Notes under the pieces: generated by a model | Databases searched by the model: none | Told to the model about the DNA's origin: nothing | The model's input: the letters and a program-made list of their open reading frames with translations, nothing else | Made by a program: the position numbers and the translations under genes | In this document: one piece after another, positions 41,184 through 50,973 of the stretch | Layout: each line of letters starts with the position of its first letter | How positions within the stretch are numbered: the first letter of the stretch is position 1 | Source: Nocardioides sp. J54 | GTDB taxonomy: Bacteria > Actinomycetota > Actinomycetes > Propionibacteriales > Nocardioidaceae | Length of the DNA: 64,000 nucleotides | Assembly: GCF_000519005.1 (NCBI RefSeq) | Contig: NZ_JAER01000009.1 | Location: forward strand, 1-64,000 | Direction of reading: 5' to 3'

Positions 41184-42287
41184 GTGAAGGACGTCGTCAT
41201 CCTCGGGTCCACCGGTTCGATCGGCACGCAGGCGCTCGACCTGGTGCGGGCCAACCCCGACCGGTTCCGCGTGGTCGGCCTGACCGCGGGTGGCAGCAAC
41301 CCCGACCTGTTCGAGCAGCAGGTCGCGGAGCTCTCCCCGCGCTTCCACGGCCTGGGGGAGGAGGCGAGCGTCGAGGCGGCGCAGCAGGAGTGTGACGTCG
41401 TCCTCAACGGGATCACCGGCGCGGTCGGGCTGCGGCCCACCCTCGCCGCACTCGACGCCGGCGCCACCCTGGCCCTGGCCAACAAGGAGTCGCTGGTGAT
41501 GGGGGGCCCGCTCGTGCTGGAGCGGGCGCGACCCGGCCAGATCGTCCCGGTCGACTCCGAGCACAGCGCGCTCGCCCAGTGCCTGCGCGGTGGCACGCCG
41601 GAGGAGGTGCGCCGGCTGGTGCTCACCGCCAGCGGCGGGCCCTTCCGCGGCCGCAGCCGCGACGAGCTGGCCGGGGTGACGCCCGGCCAGGCGCTCGCCC
41701 ACCCGACCTGGGACATGGGCCCGGTCATCACCATCAACTCCGCGACCCTGGTCAACAAGGGCCTGGAGGTGATCGAGGCACACCTGCTCTTCGGCATCCC
41801 CTACGACCGGATCGAGGTCGTGGTGCACCCCACGAGCGTGGTGCACTCGATGGTCGAGTTCGTCGACGGCTCGACGCTGGTCCAGGCCAGCCCGCCGACC
41901 ATGCTGATCCCGATCGCGCTCGGCCTGGCCTGGCCCGACCGGGTGCCTGACGCGGCGCCGGCCGTCGACTGGACCCGCCGCGAGACGTGGGAGTTCCTCC
42001 CGCTCGACGACGAGGCCTTCCCGGCCGTCGCCCTGGCCCGGGCCGCGGGGGAGCGCGGCGGCACCGCGCCCGCCGTCTACAACGCGGCCAACGAGGTCGC
42101 CGTCGACGCCTTCCGGCGCGGTGAGCTGGCCTTCACCGGCATTGTCGACGTAGTCGGGGACGTGGTTGCCGCCCACGACGTACCCTCGGAGCAGCAGGTC
42201 TCGCTCGACGACGTCCTCGCGGCCGACGCGTGGGCGCGCGAGGCTGCTGCCCGCACCATCGCACCGAGGACAGCCAACCGACCGTGA
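41184..42287 (+). CDS. dxr: 1-deoxy-D-xylulose 5-phosphate reductoisomerase
   Basis: 367 residues: NADPH-binding [27 protein letters not shown], and the metal and substrate site [12 protein letters not shown]. It makes 2-C-methyl-D-erythritol 4-phosphate, the committed step of the non-mevalonate isoprenoid pathway. GTG start. The last bases overlap the next gene, as in the mycobacterial dxr-rip1-gcpE cluster. Confidence 0.96.
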   Translation: MKDVVILGSTGSIGTQALDLVRANPDRFRVVGLTAGGSNPDLFEQQVAELSPRFHGLGEEASVEAAQQECDVVLNGITGAVGLRPTLAALDAGATLALANKESLVMGGPLVLERARPGQIVPVDSEHSALAQCLRGGTPEEVRRLVLTASGGPFRGRSRDELAGVTPGQALAHPTWDMGPVITINSATLVNKGLEVIEAHLLFGIPYDRIEVVVHPTSVVHSMVEFVDGSTLVQASPPTMLIPIALGLAWPDRVPDAAPAVDWTRRETWEFLPLDDEAFPAVALARAAGERGGTAPAVYNAANEVAVDAFRRGELAFTGIVDVVGDVVAAHDVPSEQQVSLDDVLAADAWAREAAARTIAPRTANRP

Positions 42288-43642
42288 TCTCCGTACTTCT
42301 CTACACCCTCGGCGTCGTCATCTTCGCGGTGGCGATCCTGGCGTCCATCGGCCTGCACGAGCTCGGCCACATGATCCCCGCCAAGAAGTTCGGCGGGAAG
42401 GTCACCCAGTACTTCATCGGCTTCGGCCCCACCGTGTGGAGCAAGCAGGTCGGCGAGACCGAGTACGGCGTCAAGGCGATCCCGCTCGGCGGCTACGTCA
42501 AGATCGTCGGCATGCTGCCCCCGGCGGCGGAGGACCTCGTCGAGGAGGTCGAGCGCGACGCCGACGGCAACCAGGTCTTCCGGGTGCGCAAGTCCAACAC
42601 CGGGATGTTCACCCAGCTGATCTCCGACGCCCGCGCGGCCGAGTGGGAGCTGGTCGGCCCGGAGGACTCCGAGCGGCTGTTCTACAAGCTGCCGTGGTGG
42701 AAGAAGGTCGTCGTGATGGCCGGTGGGCCCACGGTGAACATCCTCATCGCGTTCGGCGTGTTCGCCGCGGTGTTCGCGACCTACGGCAACGCTGGCGACC
42801 CGAAGGTCGAGACCACCGTCGAGGTCGTGCACGCCTGCGTGAAGCCCGCCGACGAGTCCGGCGAGGTCTGCACCGAGGAGGAGATCCGCGACCAGCCCAC
42901 CCCGGCGTACGCCGCGGGCATCGAGCCGGGCGACCGGATGGTCTCCTTCAACGGCACCGCGATCACCAGCTGGGACCAGATGCAGGACCTGGTCCGCGCC
43001 AACGGCACGAAGCAGGCCACCGTCGTCGTCGAGCGTGACGGCGAGCGGGTGACCATCGCGACGAAGACGACCGTCCGCCCGCCCGACGAGGCCGGCCAGG
43101 TCGTCGACGAGGAGATCGGCTTCCTCGGCGTCAGCCCGCGCATCGAGCCGACCACGGGCGGGGTGTTCTACACGGTCGGCCAGATGGGCCACATGACCGT
43201 CGACGTCGTCGAGGCGCTGGCCACGCTCCCGGCCAAGGTCTGGGACGTCGCGCAGGCCATCGTCGGGCTCGAGGAGCGCGACCCGCTGGGCCCGGTCAGC
43301 GTCGTCGGTGGTGGCCGCCTCGCGGGCGAGGTCGCCTCGCACGACGAGATCAGCGTCAACGACAAGCTCGTCTCGCTGCTGATGCTCATCGCCGGCTTCA
43401 ACTTCTTCATCGGCATGTTCAACTTCGTGCCGCTGCTGCCCCTCGACGGCGGTCACATCGCCAGCGCCCTGTGGGAGGCCGCGCGGCGCGGGCTGGCCCG
43501 CCTGCGCCGTCGCCCCGACCCGGGCTACGTCGACGCCGCCAAGCTGCTCCCCGTCGCGTACGTCGTGGCGTCGGCGCTGCTGGTCATGGGCGTGGTGCTG
43601 ATCGTCGGCGACCTCGTGGTGCCGCTCCACCTCGAATCCTGA
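42284..43642 (+). CDS. RIP site-2 membrane metalloprotease (Rip1/RseP-like)
   Basis: 452 residues with zinc motif HELGH (25-29) in the first membrane helix, a PDZ domain (about 185-275), and the second metal region [12 protein letters not shown] in a late helix. Intramembrane zinc protease that cleaves anti-sigma factors and other membrane proteins. GTG 42284 overlaps the dxr stop. A cluster with isoprenoid genes is conserved in actinobacteria, for reasons not understood. Confidence 0.93.
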   Translation: MISVLLYTLGVVIFAVAILASIGLHELGHMIPAKKFGGKVTQYFIGFGPTVWSKQVGETEYGVKAIPLGGYVKIVGMLPPAAEDLVEEVERDADGNQVFRVRKSNTGMFTQLISDARAAEWELVGPEDSERLFYKLPWWKKVVVMAGGPTVNILIAFGVFAAVFATYGNAGDPKVETTVEVVHACVKPADESGEVCTEEEIRDQPTPAYAAGIEPGDRMVSFNGTAITSWDQMQDLVRANGTKQATVVVERDGERVTIATKTTVRPPDEAGQVVDEEIGFLGVSPRIEPTTGGVFYTVGQMGHMTVDVVEALATLPAKVWDVAQAIVGLEERDPLGPVSVVGGGRLAGEVASHDEISVNDKLVSLLMLIAGFNFFIGMFNFVPLLPLDGGHIASALWEAARRGLARLRRRPDPGYVDAAKLLPVAYVVASALLVMGVVLIVGDLVVPLHLES

Positions 43643-43673
43643 TCTCGAGGCCCCGCGGACTAACCTTGAGGCC

Positions 43674-44825
43674 ATGACGTCGATCAGCCTGGGCATGCCG
43701 GCCGCGCCGCCGCCGGTGCTCGCTCCCCGCCGCCAGACCCGCCAGATCCGGGTGGGCAAGGTCGGCGTCGGCAGCGACCACCCGATCTCGGTGCAGTCGA
43801 TGACGACGACGCTCACCGCCGACGTCAACAGCACGCTGCAGCAGATCGCCGAGCTCACCGCCGCCGGCTGCGACATCGTCCGGGTCGCCTGCCCGAGCCA
43901 GGACGACGCCGACGCGCTCGCCGAGATCGCCCAGCACAGCCAGATCCCGGTCATCGCCGACATCCACTTCCAGCCGAAGTACGTCTTCCAGGCCATCGAG
44001 GCCGGCTGCGCGGCGGTGCGGGTCAACCCCGGCAACATCAAGAAGTTCGACGACCAGGTCAAGGAGATCGCGAAGGCGGCCCAGGACCACGGCACGTCGA
44101 TCCGGATCGGCGTCAACGCCGGCTCCCTCGACAAGCGGCTGCTGGAGAAGTACGGCAAGGCCACGCCCGAGGCCCTCGTGGAGTCCGCCGTGTGGGAGGC
44201 CAGCCTCTTCGAGGAGCACGGCTTCCGCGACTTCAAGATCTCGGTCAAGCACAACGACCCCGTCGTGATGGTGCACGCCTACGAGCTGCTCGCCGAGCAG
44301 GGCGACTGGCCGCTGCACCTCGGCGTCACCGAGGCCGGCCCCGCCTTCCAGGGCACGATCAAGTCGGCCACCGCCTTCGGTGCCCTCCTCTCGCGCGGCA
44401 TCGGCGACACCATCCGCGTCTCGCTGTCCGCGCCGCCGGTCGAGGAGGTCAAGGTCGGCATCCAGATCCTCCAGTCGCTCAACCTGCGCCCGCGCAAGCT
44501 CGAGATCGTCTCCTGCCCCTCCTGCGGCCGCGCCCAGGTCGACGTCTACACGCTCGCCGAGCGCGTGACCGCCGGCCTCGACGGGCTCGAGGTGCCGCTG
44601 CGCGTGGCCGTCATGGGCTGCGTCGTCAACGGCCCGGGCGAGGCCCGCGAGGCCGACCTCGGCGTCGCGTCGGGCAACGGCAAGGGCCAGATCTTCGTCA
44701 AGGGCGAGGTCATCAAGACCGTCCCCGAGGCCGAGATCGTCGAGACCCTGATCGAGGAGGCGATGAAGATCGCCGAGTCGATGGAGCCGGTCGAGGGCGC
44801 GGAGCCCAGCGTCTCGGTCAGCTGA
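43674..44825 (+). CDS. ispG: 4-hydroxy-3-methylbut-2-en-1-yl diphosphate synthase
   Basis: 383 residues: TIM barrel plus a [4Fe-4S] domain with ligands C281, C284 (SCPSCGR) and C316 (GCVVNGPGE). It converts MEcPP to HMBPP, the penultimate step of the non-mevalonate pathway. ATG 43674, 31 nt after rip1. A TAACCT hexamer upstream may give it its own promoter. Convergent with the pseudogene that follows, 4 bp apart. Confidence 0.96.
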   Translation: MTSISLGMPAAPPPVLAPRRQTRQIRVGKVGVGSDHPISVQSMTTTLTADVNSTLQQIAELTAAGCDIVRVACPSQDDADALAEIAQHSQIPVIADIHFQPKYVFQAIEAGCAAVRVNPGNIKKFDDQVKEIAKAAQDHGTSIRIGVNAGSLDKRLLEKYGKATPEALVESAVWEASLFEEHGFRDFKISVKHNDPVVMVHAYELLAEQGDWPLHLGVTEAGPAFQGTIKSATAFGALLSRGIGDTIRVSLSAPPVEEVKVGIQILQSLNLRPRKLEIVSCPSCGRAQVDVYTLAERVTAGLDGLEVPLRVAVMGCVVNGPGEAREADLGVASGNGKGQIFVKGEVIKTVPEAEIVETLIEEAMKIAESMEPVEGAEPSVSVS

Positions 44826-44829
44826 CGCC

Positions 44830-45569
44830 TCACATCGCGGCCACGTGCCGCGCGTCGGTGCCGCAGCAGCCGCCGAGCACCTCCAGGTCGCCGAAGGCGT
44901 CGAGCAGCGGCTGCTGGTCGGCGGCGAGCGCCACCGGGTCGCCGCCGTCGAGCTCCTCGGCCGCGTCCAGCTCGGCGTGGCTCATCGTCGAGGCGTTGCA
45001 CCGCAGGCCACCGACCCGGTCGCGCCACGGCCCCTCGTCGAGCCCGCGCAGCACGTGGCTGGGGTGTGCGCAGTTGACGAGGAAGTACGCCGGCGGGGCG
45101 ACCGCGTCGACCTGCTCGATCGCCGAGGCGAGGCTGGTGCCGTCGGGCAGCCGGCCGTCGGTCTCGACGGTGAAGCCGATCGCGGCCGGGATGCCCACGT
45201 CGGCGGCTGCGCGGGCGACGCCGATCGCCTCCCCGACCTCGGTGAGGGTGAGCACGGTCGCGCGGCTCGCCCCGGCCGCCCGGAAGGACTCCAGCTGCGG
45301 GCGGTGGTAGTCCGCTGCCACGTCCAGGTCGACCGGCCCGGCTGTCGCGTAGCCGTCGCCGCGCGGGCCGAGCATGCCGCCGACCTCCCAGCCGACCAGC
45401 TCGTCGGAACGCTCGCCGGCCACGTCGGCCAGGAACTCGACGGACTGGCGGTTGACCCGGTCGAGCGCCGCGGCGTCGTACCCGAGGAGCGCGGCGTGGT
45501 CGGGGTTGGCCCGCGCAGGAAGATGAGGTCGGTCTCCAGACCTCCGTCGGTCACGTGTCGTGCCACCAT
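44830..45569 (-). pseudogene. Homocysteine S-methyltransferase family gene, internal deletion and frameshift
   Basis: The N-terminus MVARHVTDGGLETDLIF is in one frame and stops being homologous near 45520. The rest, from ANPDHAALLGYDAAALDRVN to VLGGCCGTDARHVAAM, including the zinc cysteines (NCAHP, GGCCGT), is in another frame. Judged from what I know of the family, about 45 residues between LIF and the WRANPD region are missing. Without them a catalytic wall of the barrel is lost. ATG 45569 has GAGG upstream. The remainder is well preserved, so the lesion looks recent or is an assembly error. Confidence 0.8.
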
Positions 45570-45687
45570 CGAGGCACCCCCCTCGGACAGGTCGCTGGGT
45601 GTCGCTGGGGGAGCGTCCAGTGTGTGTCGCGGACCGGCACCGTGTCCCGTCATCAATTCCGGGCCGCCGAGGGCATAGGCTCCCTAC

Positions 45688-46533
45688 GTGTTGACGACCC
45701 GGCACGGCGTGCGCGTCCTGGCGAGCGCCGACCTGCCCGCCTTCCTGGACCTGGCCAACCAGGACCCCGTCGTCAACGTGTTCGCCCTCCACCGCGCGCA
45801 CACGACGAACCTCGAGCCGCGCTGGCTCGGTGGCGAGATGTGGGGGCGGTTCGAGGCCGGCCGGCTCGTCGCCGCGTGCCACGTCGCCGCCAACCTGGTG
45901 CCGGTCCAGGCCAGCCCCGAGGACGCTGCCGCCTTCGCCGAGCGGGCGCTGGCGCGGCGCCGTACCGCCTCGACGATCGTCGGCCCGCAGAGCGCCGTGC
46001 GTCCGTTCTGGGACGAGGTCGCCCCGGCCTGGGGCGAGCCGCGGGACGCCCGCTGGGACCAGCGGCACATGGAGATCTCCGGACCGCCGCTGGTCGCCCC
46101 CGACCCGGGGGTCCGCGCCGGCGTGCAGTCCGACATCGGTTCGCTCTACCCGGCCTGCGTCGCGATGTACACCGAGGAGGTCGGGGTCTCGCCCGAGGCG
46201 CACGGCGGGGGAGACCTCTACCGCGCCCGGGTCGCCCAGCTGATCGGCCGCGGCTGGTCCTTCGTCCGGTACGACGGCGACGAGCTCGTCTTCAAGGCCG
46301 AGGTCGCCTGCGCCACCGAGCACGCCGCGCAGGTGCAGGGCGTGTGGGTGCCGCCGCACCGCCGCGGCGAGGGGCTGGCGTCGGCGGGCATGGCGGCCGT
46401 GGTGCACCAGGTCCGCGCCCGGATCGCGCCGACGGTCTCGCTCTACGTCAACGACTGGAACCACGCCGCGCGCGCGGTCTACGAGCGGGTCGGCTTCGTG
46501 GAGACCTGTCGCTTCGCGACCGTGATGTTCTGA
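45688..46533 (+). CDS. GNAT-family acetyltransferase (Rv2867c-like)
   Basis: 281 residues with an N-terminal DUF4081-like half (about 1-125) and a C-terminal GNAT domain with acetyl-CoA loop VPPHRRGEGLASAGM and YVNDWNHAARAVYERVGF. The same gene follows gcpE in M. tuberculosis; the substrate is unknown. GTG 45688 is 7 nt after TAGGCT, a leaderless layout. Confidence 0.88.
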   Translation: MLTTRHGVRVLASADLPAFLDLANQDPVVNVFALHRAHTTNLEPRWLGGEMWGRFEAGRLVAACHVAANLVPVQASPEDAAAFAERALARRRTASTIVGPQSAVRPFWDEVAPAWGEPRDARWDQRHMEISGPPLVAPDPGVRAGVQSDIGSLYPACVAMYTEEVGVSPEAHGGGDLYRARVAQLIGRGWSFVRYDGDELVFKAEVACATEHAAQVQGVWVPPHRRGEGLASAGMAAVVHQVRARIAPTVSLYVNDWNHAARAVYERVGFVETCRFATVMF

Positions 46534-46537
46534 CCCG

Positions 46538-47185
46538 CTAGGGCCGCTCGACCCGGGGCTCGACGCGGGGGAGGCCCTTCCAGATCAGCCGCGAGGCGGT
46601 GTCGGTGACCTCCTCGAGCGTGCTCGACGGGTGCTCCTGCCACCAGCGGGCGACGCCGTCGACGCCGGCGATGAGCAGCTCGACGACCACGGCCGCGGTC
46701 GTCGACCCGGCGACGACGCCGGCGCGGGTCAGGTCGGGGGCGAGCATGGCGGTCACCGCCTGGACCCGCGCGGAGCGGTAGGCCGCGATCACCTGGTCGA
46801 GCTGGGCGTCGCCGGTCGGCACCGGGTCGACGAGCAGCCGGCGGGCGGCCGGGCGCTCGTGCGCGAACGTCAGGTAGGCGGCGACGGTCGCCCGCAGCCG
46901 GTCCTCCCCGGCGCCGGACCCGGCGAGGCCCGAGCCGGTGATGCCCGAGCCGACCTCGGCGAGCATCGCGGCGTTCTCGACCTCGAGCACGTGCAGGTAG
47001 AGCTCGCGCTTGGAGCGGAAGTGGTCGTAGAGGACGGTGCGGGTGACGCCGGCGGCGGCCGCGACCTCGCCGACCGACGTGGCGTCGTACCCGCGCTCGG
47101 CGAAGACCTCGACGGCCGAGGCCACGATCCGCTGCCGGCGGTCGGGGCCGCGCAGCCGGCGGCGCACGGTGTCGGTGGTCGCCAC
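46538..47185 (-). CDS. TetR-family regulator
   Basis: 215 residues with an N-terminal HTH (RQRIVASAVEVFAERGYDATSVGEV, then GVTRTVLYDHFRSKRELYLHV). The C-terminal ligand domain is not informative. GTG 47185 has GGAGG at ideal spacing. It is divergent from the FAD oxidoreductase, and the intergenic region holds two matching palindromes, so it very likely represses itself and that gene. Confidence 0.92.
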   Translation of the reverse strand: MATTDTVRRRLRGPDRRQRIVASAVEVFAERGYDATSVGEVAAAAGVTRTVLYDHFRSKRELYLHVLEVENAAMLAEVGSGITGSGLAGSGAGEDRLRATVAAYLTFAHERPAARRLLVDPVPTGDAQLDQVIAAYRSARVQAVTAMLAPDLTRAGVVAGSTTAAVVVELLIAGVDGVARWWQEHPSSTLEEVTDTASRLIWKGLPRVEPRVERP

Positions 47186-47212
47186 GTCACCTCCTCGCTG
47201 GGTCCGCTTCCC

Positions 47213-47222
47213 ACACCGGTGT
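47213..47222. promoter_or_regulatory. Second TetR operator half-match
   Basis: ACACCGGTGT is a perfect 10-bp palindrome that continues into GTGTCGGC, the half-site of the main operator at 47286-47307. It lies in front of the TetR gene. Confidence 0.5.
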
Positions 47223-47285
47223 CGGCTCGTGCGGCGGCGGGCCTTGACCGGTGCAACGGCAGTCACGATACTCGGTGCCCAACAG

Positions 47286-47307
47286 CAACCGACACCTGTG
47301 TCGGTTG
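47286..47307. promoter_or_regulatory. TetR operator between regulator and FAD oxidoreductase
   Basis: Perfect 10-bp arms CAACCGACAC and GTGTCGGTTG with a 2-nt spacer. It ends 19 nt before the oxidoreductase ATG, where binding would block initiation of transcription or the early elongation step. Confidence 0.8.
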
Positions 47308-47326
47308 GCGTCCATGGGGAGAACAG

Positions 47327-49081
47327 ATGACGCACCGCCTCGACCGCCGTACCCTCCTGAGCTCGTCGGTCGCCGCCGGCGCCGGGGCCGCCCTGGCGAG
47401 CACCGGCCTGGCGCCGGCGTTCGCCGCCACGCCCGGCAAGGACGCCGTCGTCCTCGGCGGCGGGATGGCCGGGCTCACCGCCGCGCACGAGCTCGTCGAG
47501 CGCGGCTTCTCGGTCACCGTGTTCGAGCCGTCGGCCTGGGGCGGCAAGGCCCGGTCGATCCCGGTCCCCGGCACCGGGTCCGGCGGCCGCGCCGACCTGC
47601 CGGGCGAGCACGGCTTCCGGTTCTTCCCCGGCTTCTACCACCACGTCCCCGACACGATGCGACGCATCCCGTTCGGCTCCGGCACCGTCGGCGACAACCT
47701 GGTCGCCGCCACGGGCGGCAAGTTCCTGCGGGCCGGGGACCGCGGCGACGCCTTCGTCTTCGGCATCGGGCCCGACCCGGTGCAGCTGCTCACCGTCGAC
47801 GGCCTGCGCCGCTTCCTGGTGGACAACCTCGGCGGCCACGCCGTGCCGGCCCACGAGCTCGTCTACTTCGTCGAGCGGCTGCTCGTCTTCCTCACCAGCT
47901 GCGACGAACGCCGGATGGGGCAGTGGGAGAAGGTGAGCTGGTGGGACTTCGTCGGCGCGGGGAAGCGCTCGCAGCCCTACCAGAAGATCCTCGCTGCCGG
48001 GCTCACCCGCAACCTCGTCGCGGCCAAGGAGACCATCGCCAGCACGCGCACGATCGGCAACATGGGCGAGGCGTTCGTCTACAACATCATGGGCCGCGGC
48101 AACGACGGAGCGCTCGACCGCGTGCTCGACCTGCCGACCAACGAGGCGTGGATCGACCCGTGGATGATCCACCTGCGCGGGCTGGGTGTGCGCTTCGTCA
48201 GCGGCCAGGCCCTGGTCCGCTACGAGACCGCCGGCGGCCGGGTCACCGCCGCCGTGCTGCGCGACACGGTCACGGGCGCCACCAGCAGGGTCGAGGCGGA
48301 CTGGTTCGTCAGCGCGATGCCCGTCGAGCGGGTCGTCCCCACCCTCACCTCGAACGTGCTCGCCCTCGACCCGGGCCTGGCGAAGATGTCCGCGCTCAAG
48401 ACCGACTGGATGGTGGGCATCCAGTACTTCCTGCGCGAGCACGTCGACATCACCAAGGGCCACATCACCTTCATCGACTCGCCGTGGTCGCTGACCGCGC
48501 TGACCCAGGGCCAGTTCTGGGCCGACCGCGTCGTCGCCCGCGACTACGGCGACGGGGAGGTCGTCGACATCCTCTCCGTCGACATCTCCAACTGGGACGC
48601 GAAGGGCATCCTCTACGGCAAGACGGCCAAGGAGTGCACCGCCGACGAGATCGCCGCCGAGGTCTGGGCGCAGATCAAGGAGCACCACACCGCCGGCGAC
48701 CAGCTGCCCGACGAGATCGTGCACTCGTGGTTCCTCGACCCCGGCGTGCAGTGGGACGCGGCGAACCGGCGCAACTCCAACGAGACCCCGCTGCTGGTCA
48801 ACACCGTCGACTCGTGGAGCAGCCGCCCCACCGCCCGGACGAAGATCCCCAACCTGCTGATGAGCGGGGACTTCGTGCAGACCGACATCGACCTCGCGAC
48901 GATGGAGGGCGCCAACGAGGCGGCGCGGCATGCCGTGAACGCGATCCTCGACGAGTCCCGCTCCACGGCGCCGCGGGTGCGGACCTTCACGCTCTACGAC
49001 CCGCCGGAGTTCGCCGCGCTCAAGGCCACCGACCGGCTGCTCTACAAGCTCGGCATGCGCAACGTGCTCGACCTGGGCTGA
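47327..49081 (+). CDS. Tat-exported FAD-dependent amine oxidase/desaturase-like oxidoreductase
   Basis: 584 residues. A Tat-type signal peptide (DRRTLLSSSVAAGAGAALAS, residues about 6-33) precedes an FAD dinucleotide motif VVLGGGMAGLTAAHEL and a C-terminal FAD segment LLMSGDFVQTDIDLATMEGA. It is in the flavin amine oxidase/phytoene desaturase superfamily; hydroxysqualene dehydroxylase-like enzymes are the closest I can name. Substrate unknown. GGGGAGA precedes ATG 47327. Likely repressed by the divergent TetR. Confidence 0.87.
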   Translation: MTHRLDRRTLLSSSVAAGAGAALASTGLAPAFAATPGKDAVVLGGGMAGLTAAHELVERGFSVTVFEPSAWGGKARSIPVPGTGSGGRADLPGEHGFRFFPGFYHHVPDTMRRIPFGSGTVGDNLVAATGGKFLRAGDRGDAFVFGIGPDPVQLLTVDGLRRFLVDNLGGHAVPAHELVYFVERLLVFLTSCDERRMGQWEKVSWWDFVGAGKRSQPYQKILAAGLTRNLVAAKETIASTRTIGNMGEAFVYNIMGRGNDGALDRVLDLPTNEAWIDPWMIHLRGLGVRFVSGQALVRYETAGGRVTAAVLRDTVTGATSRVEADWFVSAMPVERVVPTLTSNVLALDPGLAKMSALKTDWMVGIQYFLREHVDITKGHITFIDSPWSLTALTQGQFWADRVVARDYGDGEVVDILSVDISNWDAKGILYGKTAKECTADEIAAEVWAQIKEHHTAGDQLPDEIVHSWFLDPGVQWDAANRRNSNETPLLVNTVDSWSSRPTARTKIPNLLMSGDFVQTDIDLATMEGANEAARHAVNAILDESRSTAPRVRTFTLYDPPEFAALKATDRLLYKLGMRNVLDLG

Positions 49082-49113
49082 GCCGGCGGGGAGCCACCGG
49101 GGTGACCTGGACG

Positions 49114-49135
49114 ACCCCGGCCGGTCCGCCGGGGT
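49114..49135. terminator. Hairpin between the FAD oxidoreductase and proS
   Basis: ACCCCGGC (49114-49121) and GCCGGGGT (49128-49135) form a perfect 8-bp stem with a 6-nt loop, before the proS promoter TAGGCT (49167-49172). Confidence 0.5.
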
Positions 49136-49178
49136 CACTGGTTCGCCCCGCGTCCTCGAGGCGCCGTAGGCTTCCACC

Positions 49179-50957
49179 GTGCTGATGCGGATGTCGACCC
49201 TGTTCGTACGGACCCTGCGCGAGGACCCCTCCGACGCCGAGGTCCCGAGCCACCGGCTGCTCGTGCGGGCCGGCTACATCCGCCGCGCCGCGCCGGGCAT
49301 CTACACCTGGCTGCCGCTCGGCCTGAAGGTGCTGCGCAAGGTCGAGGGCATCATCCGCGAGGAGATGGACGCCATCGGCGCCCAGGAGGTCACCTTCCCC
49401 GCGCTGCTGCCCCGCGAGCCCTACGAGGCGACCAACCGCTGGACCGAGTACGGCGACAACATCTTCCGGCTCAAGGACCGCAAGGACGCCGACTACCTGC
49501 TCGGCCCCACCCACGAGGAGATGTTCACGCTCCTGGTCAAGGACCTGTACTCGTCGTACAAGGACCTGCCGCTGAGCATCTACCAGGTCCAGACCAAGTA
49601 CCGCGACGAGGCGCGCCCCCGCGCCGGCCTGCTGCGCGGCCGCGAGTTCATCATGAAGGACTCCTACTCCTTCGACGTCGACGACGCGGGCCTGGAGGCG
49701 TCCTACCAGAAGCACCGCGACGCCTACGTGCGGATCTTCGACCGGCTCGGCTTCGACTACGTCATCGTCAAGGCGACCGCCGGCGCGATGGGCGGGTCGA
49801 AGTCGGAGGAGTTCCTCGCCAACGCGGCCGTCGGCGAGGACACCTACGTGCGCTGCACGAAGTGCGACTACGCCGCGAACGTCGAGGCCGTCGAGGTGCG
49901 CCAGCCCACCCCCGTCGCGTACGACGACGTGCCCGCCGCCCACGCCGAGGACACCCCGGGCACGCCGACCATCGAGACGCTGGTCGACCACCTCAACGCG
50001 GCGTTCCCGCGCGAGGACCGGCCCTGGCACGCCGGCGACACCCTCAAGAACGTGATGGTCGTGCTGAAGCACCCCGACGGGACCCGCGAGCCGCTCGCCA
50101 TCGGCGTGCCCGGCGACCGCGAGGTCGACCAGAAGCGGCTCGAGGGCCAGCTGGAGCCGATCGAGGTCGAACCCATGGACGAGGCCGAGCTCGCGAAGCA
50201 CCCCGCGCTGGTCAAGGGCTACATCGGTCCCAGCGTGCTGGGCGAGGAGTCCGCCAGCGGCATCCGCTACCTGCTCGACCCCCGGGTCAGCGAGGGCACC
50301 CGCTGGGTCTCCGGCGCCAACGAGGACGGCCGCCACGCCATCGACCTCGTCGCCGGCCGCGACTTCACCGGCGACGGCACGATCGAGGCCGCCGAGGTGC
50401 GCGACGGCGACGCCTGCCCGAGCTGCGAGGACGGCGTGCTCGAGTCCGCGCGCGGCATCGAGATGGGCCACGTCTTCCAGCTCGGCCGCAAGTACGCCGA
50501 GGCGCTCGACCTCAAGGTGCTCGACGAGAACGGCAAGCTCGTGACCGTCACCATGGGCTCCTACGGCGTGGGCGTCTCGCGCGCCGTCGCCGCGATCGCC
50601 GAGGGCACCCTCGACGAGATCGGGCTGTGCTGGCCGCGCCAGGTCGCGCCCGCCGACGTGCACGTCGTGGCCGCCGGCAAGGACCAGGCCGTGTTCGCCG
50701 CGGCCGAGCAGCTCGTCGCCGGGCTCGACGAGGCCGGGATCGACGTGCTCTACGACGACCGGGCCGGCAAGGTGAGCCCGGGCGTGAAGTTCAAGGACGC
50801 CGAGCTGATCGGCGTGCCCACGATCGTCACCGTCGGGCGCGGCGTCGCCGACCCCGACAACCAGGTGATCGAGGTCAAGGACCGTCGTACCGGCGAGAAG
50901 CAGGAGCTCCCCCTGGTCTCCGCCGTCGAGCAGATCCGGGCGCTGGTCCGGGACTGA
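49179..50957 (+). CDS. proS: Prolyl-tRNA synthetase, bacterial type
   Basis: 592 residues: class II catalytic core ([38 protein letters not shown]), the editing INS domain in the middle (about 225-385), and the anticodon-binding C-terminus. Charges tRNA-Pro and edits Ala-tRNA-Pro. GTG 49179 is 7 nt after a TAGGCT -10-like hexamer, so a leaderless start is likely; ATGs at 49185 and 49191 are also in frame. Confidence 0.96.
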   Translation: MLMRMSTLFVRTLREDPSDAEVPSHRLLVRAGYIRRAAPGIYTWLPLGLKVLRKVEGIIREEMDAIGAQEVTFPALLPREPYEATNRWTEYGDNIFRLKDRKDADYLLGPTHEEMFTLLVKDLYSSYKDLPLSIYQVQTKYRDEARPRAGLLRGREFIMKDSYSFDVDDAGLEASYQKHRDAYVRIFDRLGFDYVIVKATAGAMGGSKSEEFLANAAVGEDTYVRCTKCDYAANVEAVEVRQPTPVAYDDVPAAHAEDTPGTPTIETLVDHLNAAFPREDRPWHAGDTLKNVMVVLKHPDGTREPLAIGVPGDREVDQKRLEGQLEPIEVEPMDEAELAKHPALVKGYIGPSVLGEESASGIRYLLDPRVSEGTRWVSGANEDGRHAIDLVAGRDFTGDGTIEAAEVRDGDACPSCEDGVLESARGIEMGHVFQLGRKYAEALDLKVLDENGKLVTVTMGSYGVGVSRAVAAIAEGTLDEIGLCWPRQVAPADVHVVAAGKDQAVFAAAEQLVAGLDEAGIDVLYDDRAGKVSPGVKFKDAELIGVPTIVTVGRGVADPDNQVIEVKDRRTGEKQELPLVSAVEQIRALVRD

Positions 50958-50973
50958 GGGGAGGGGCGTGCCG

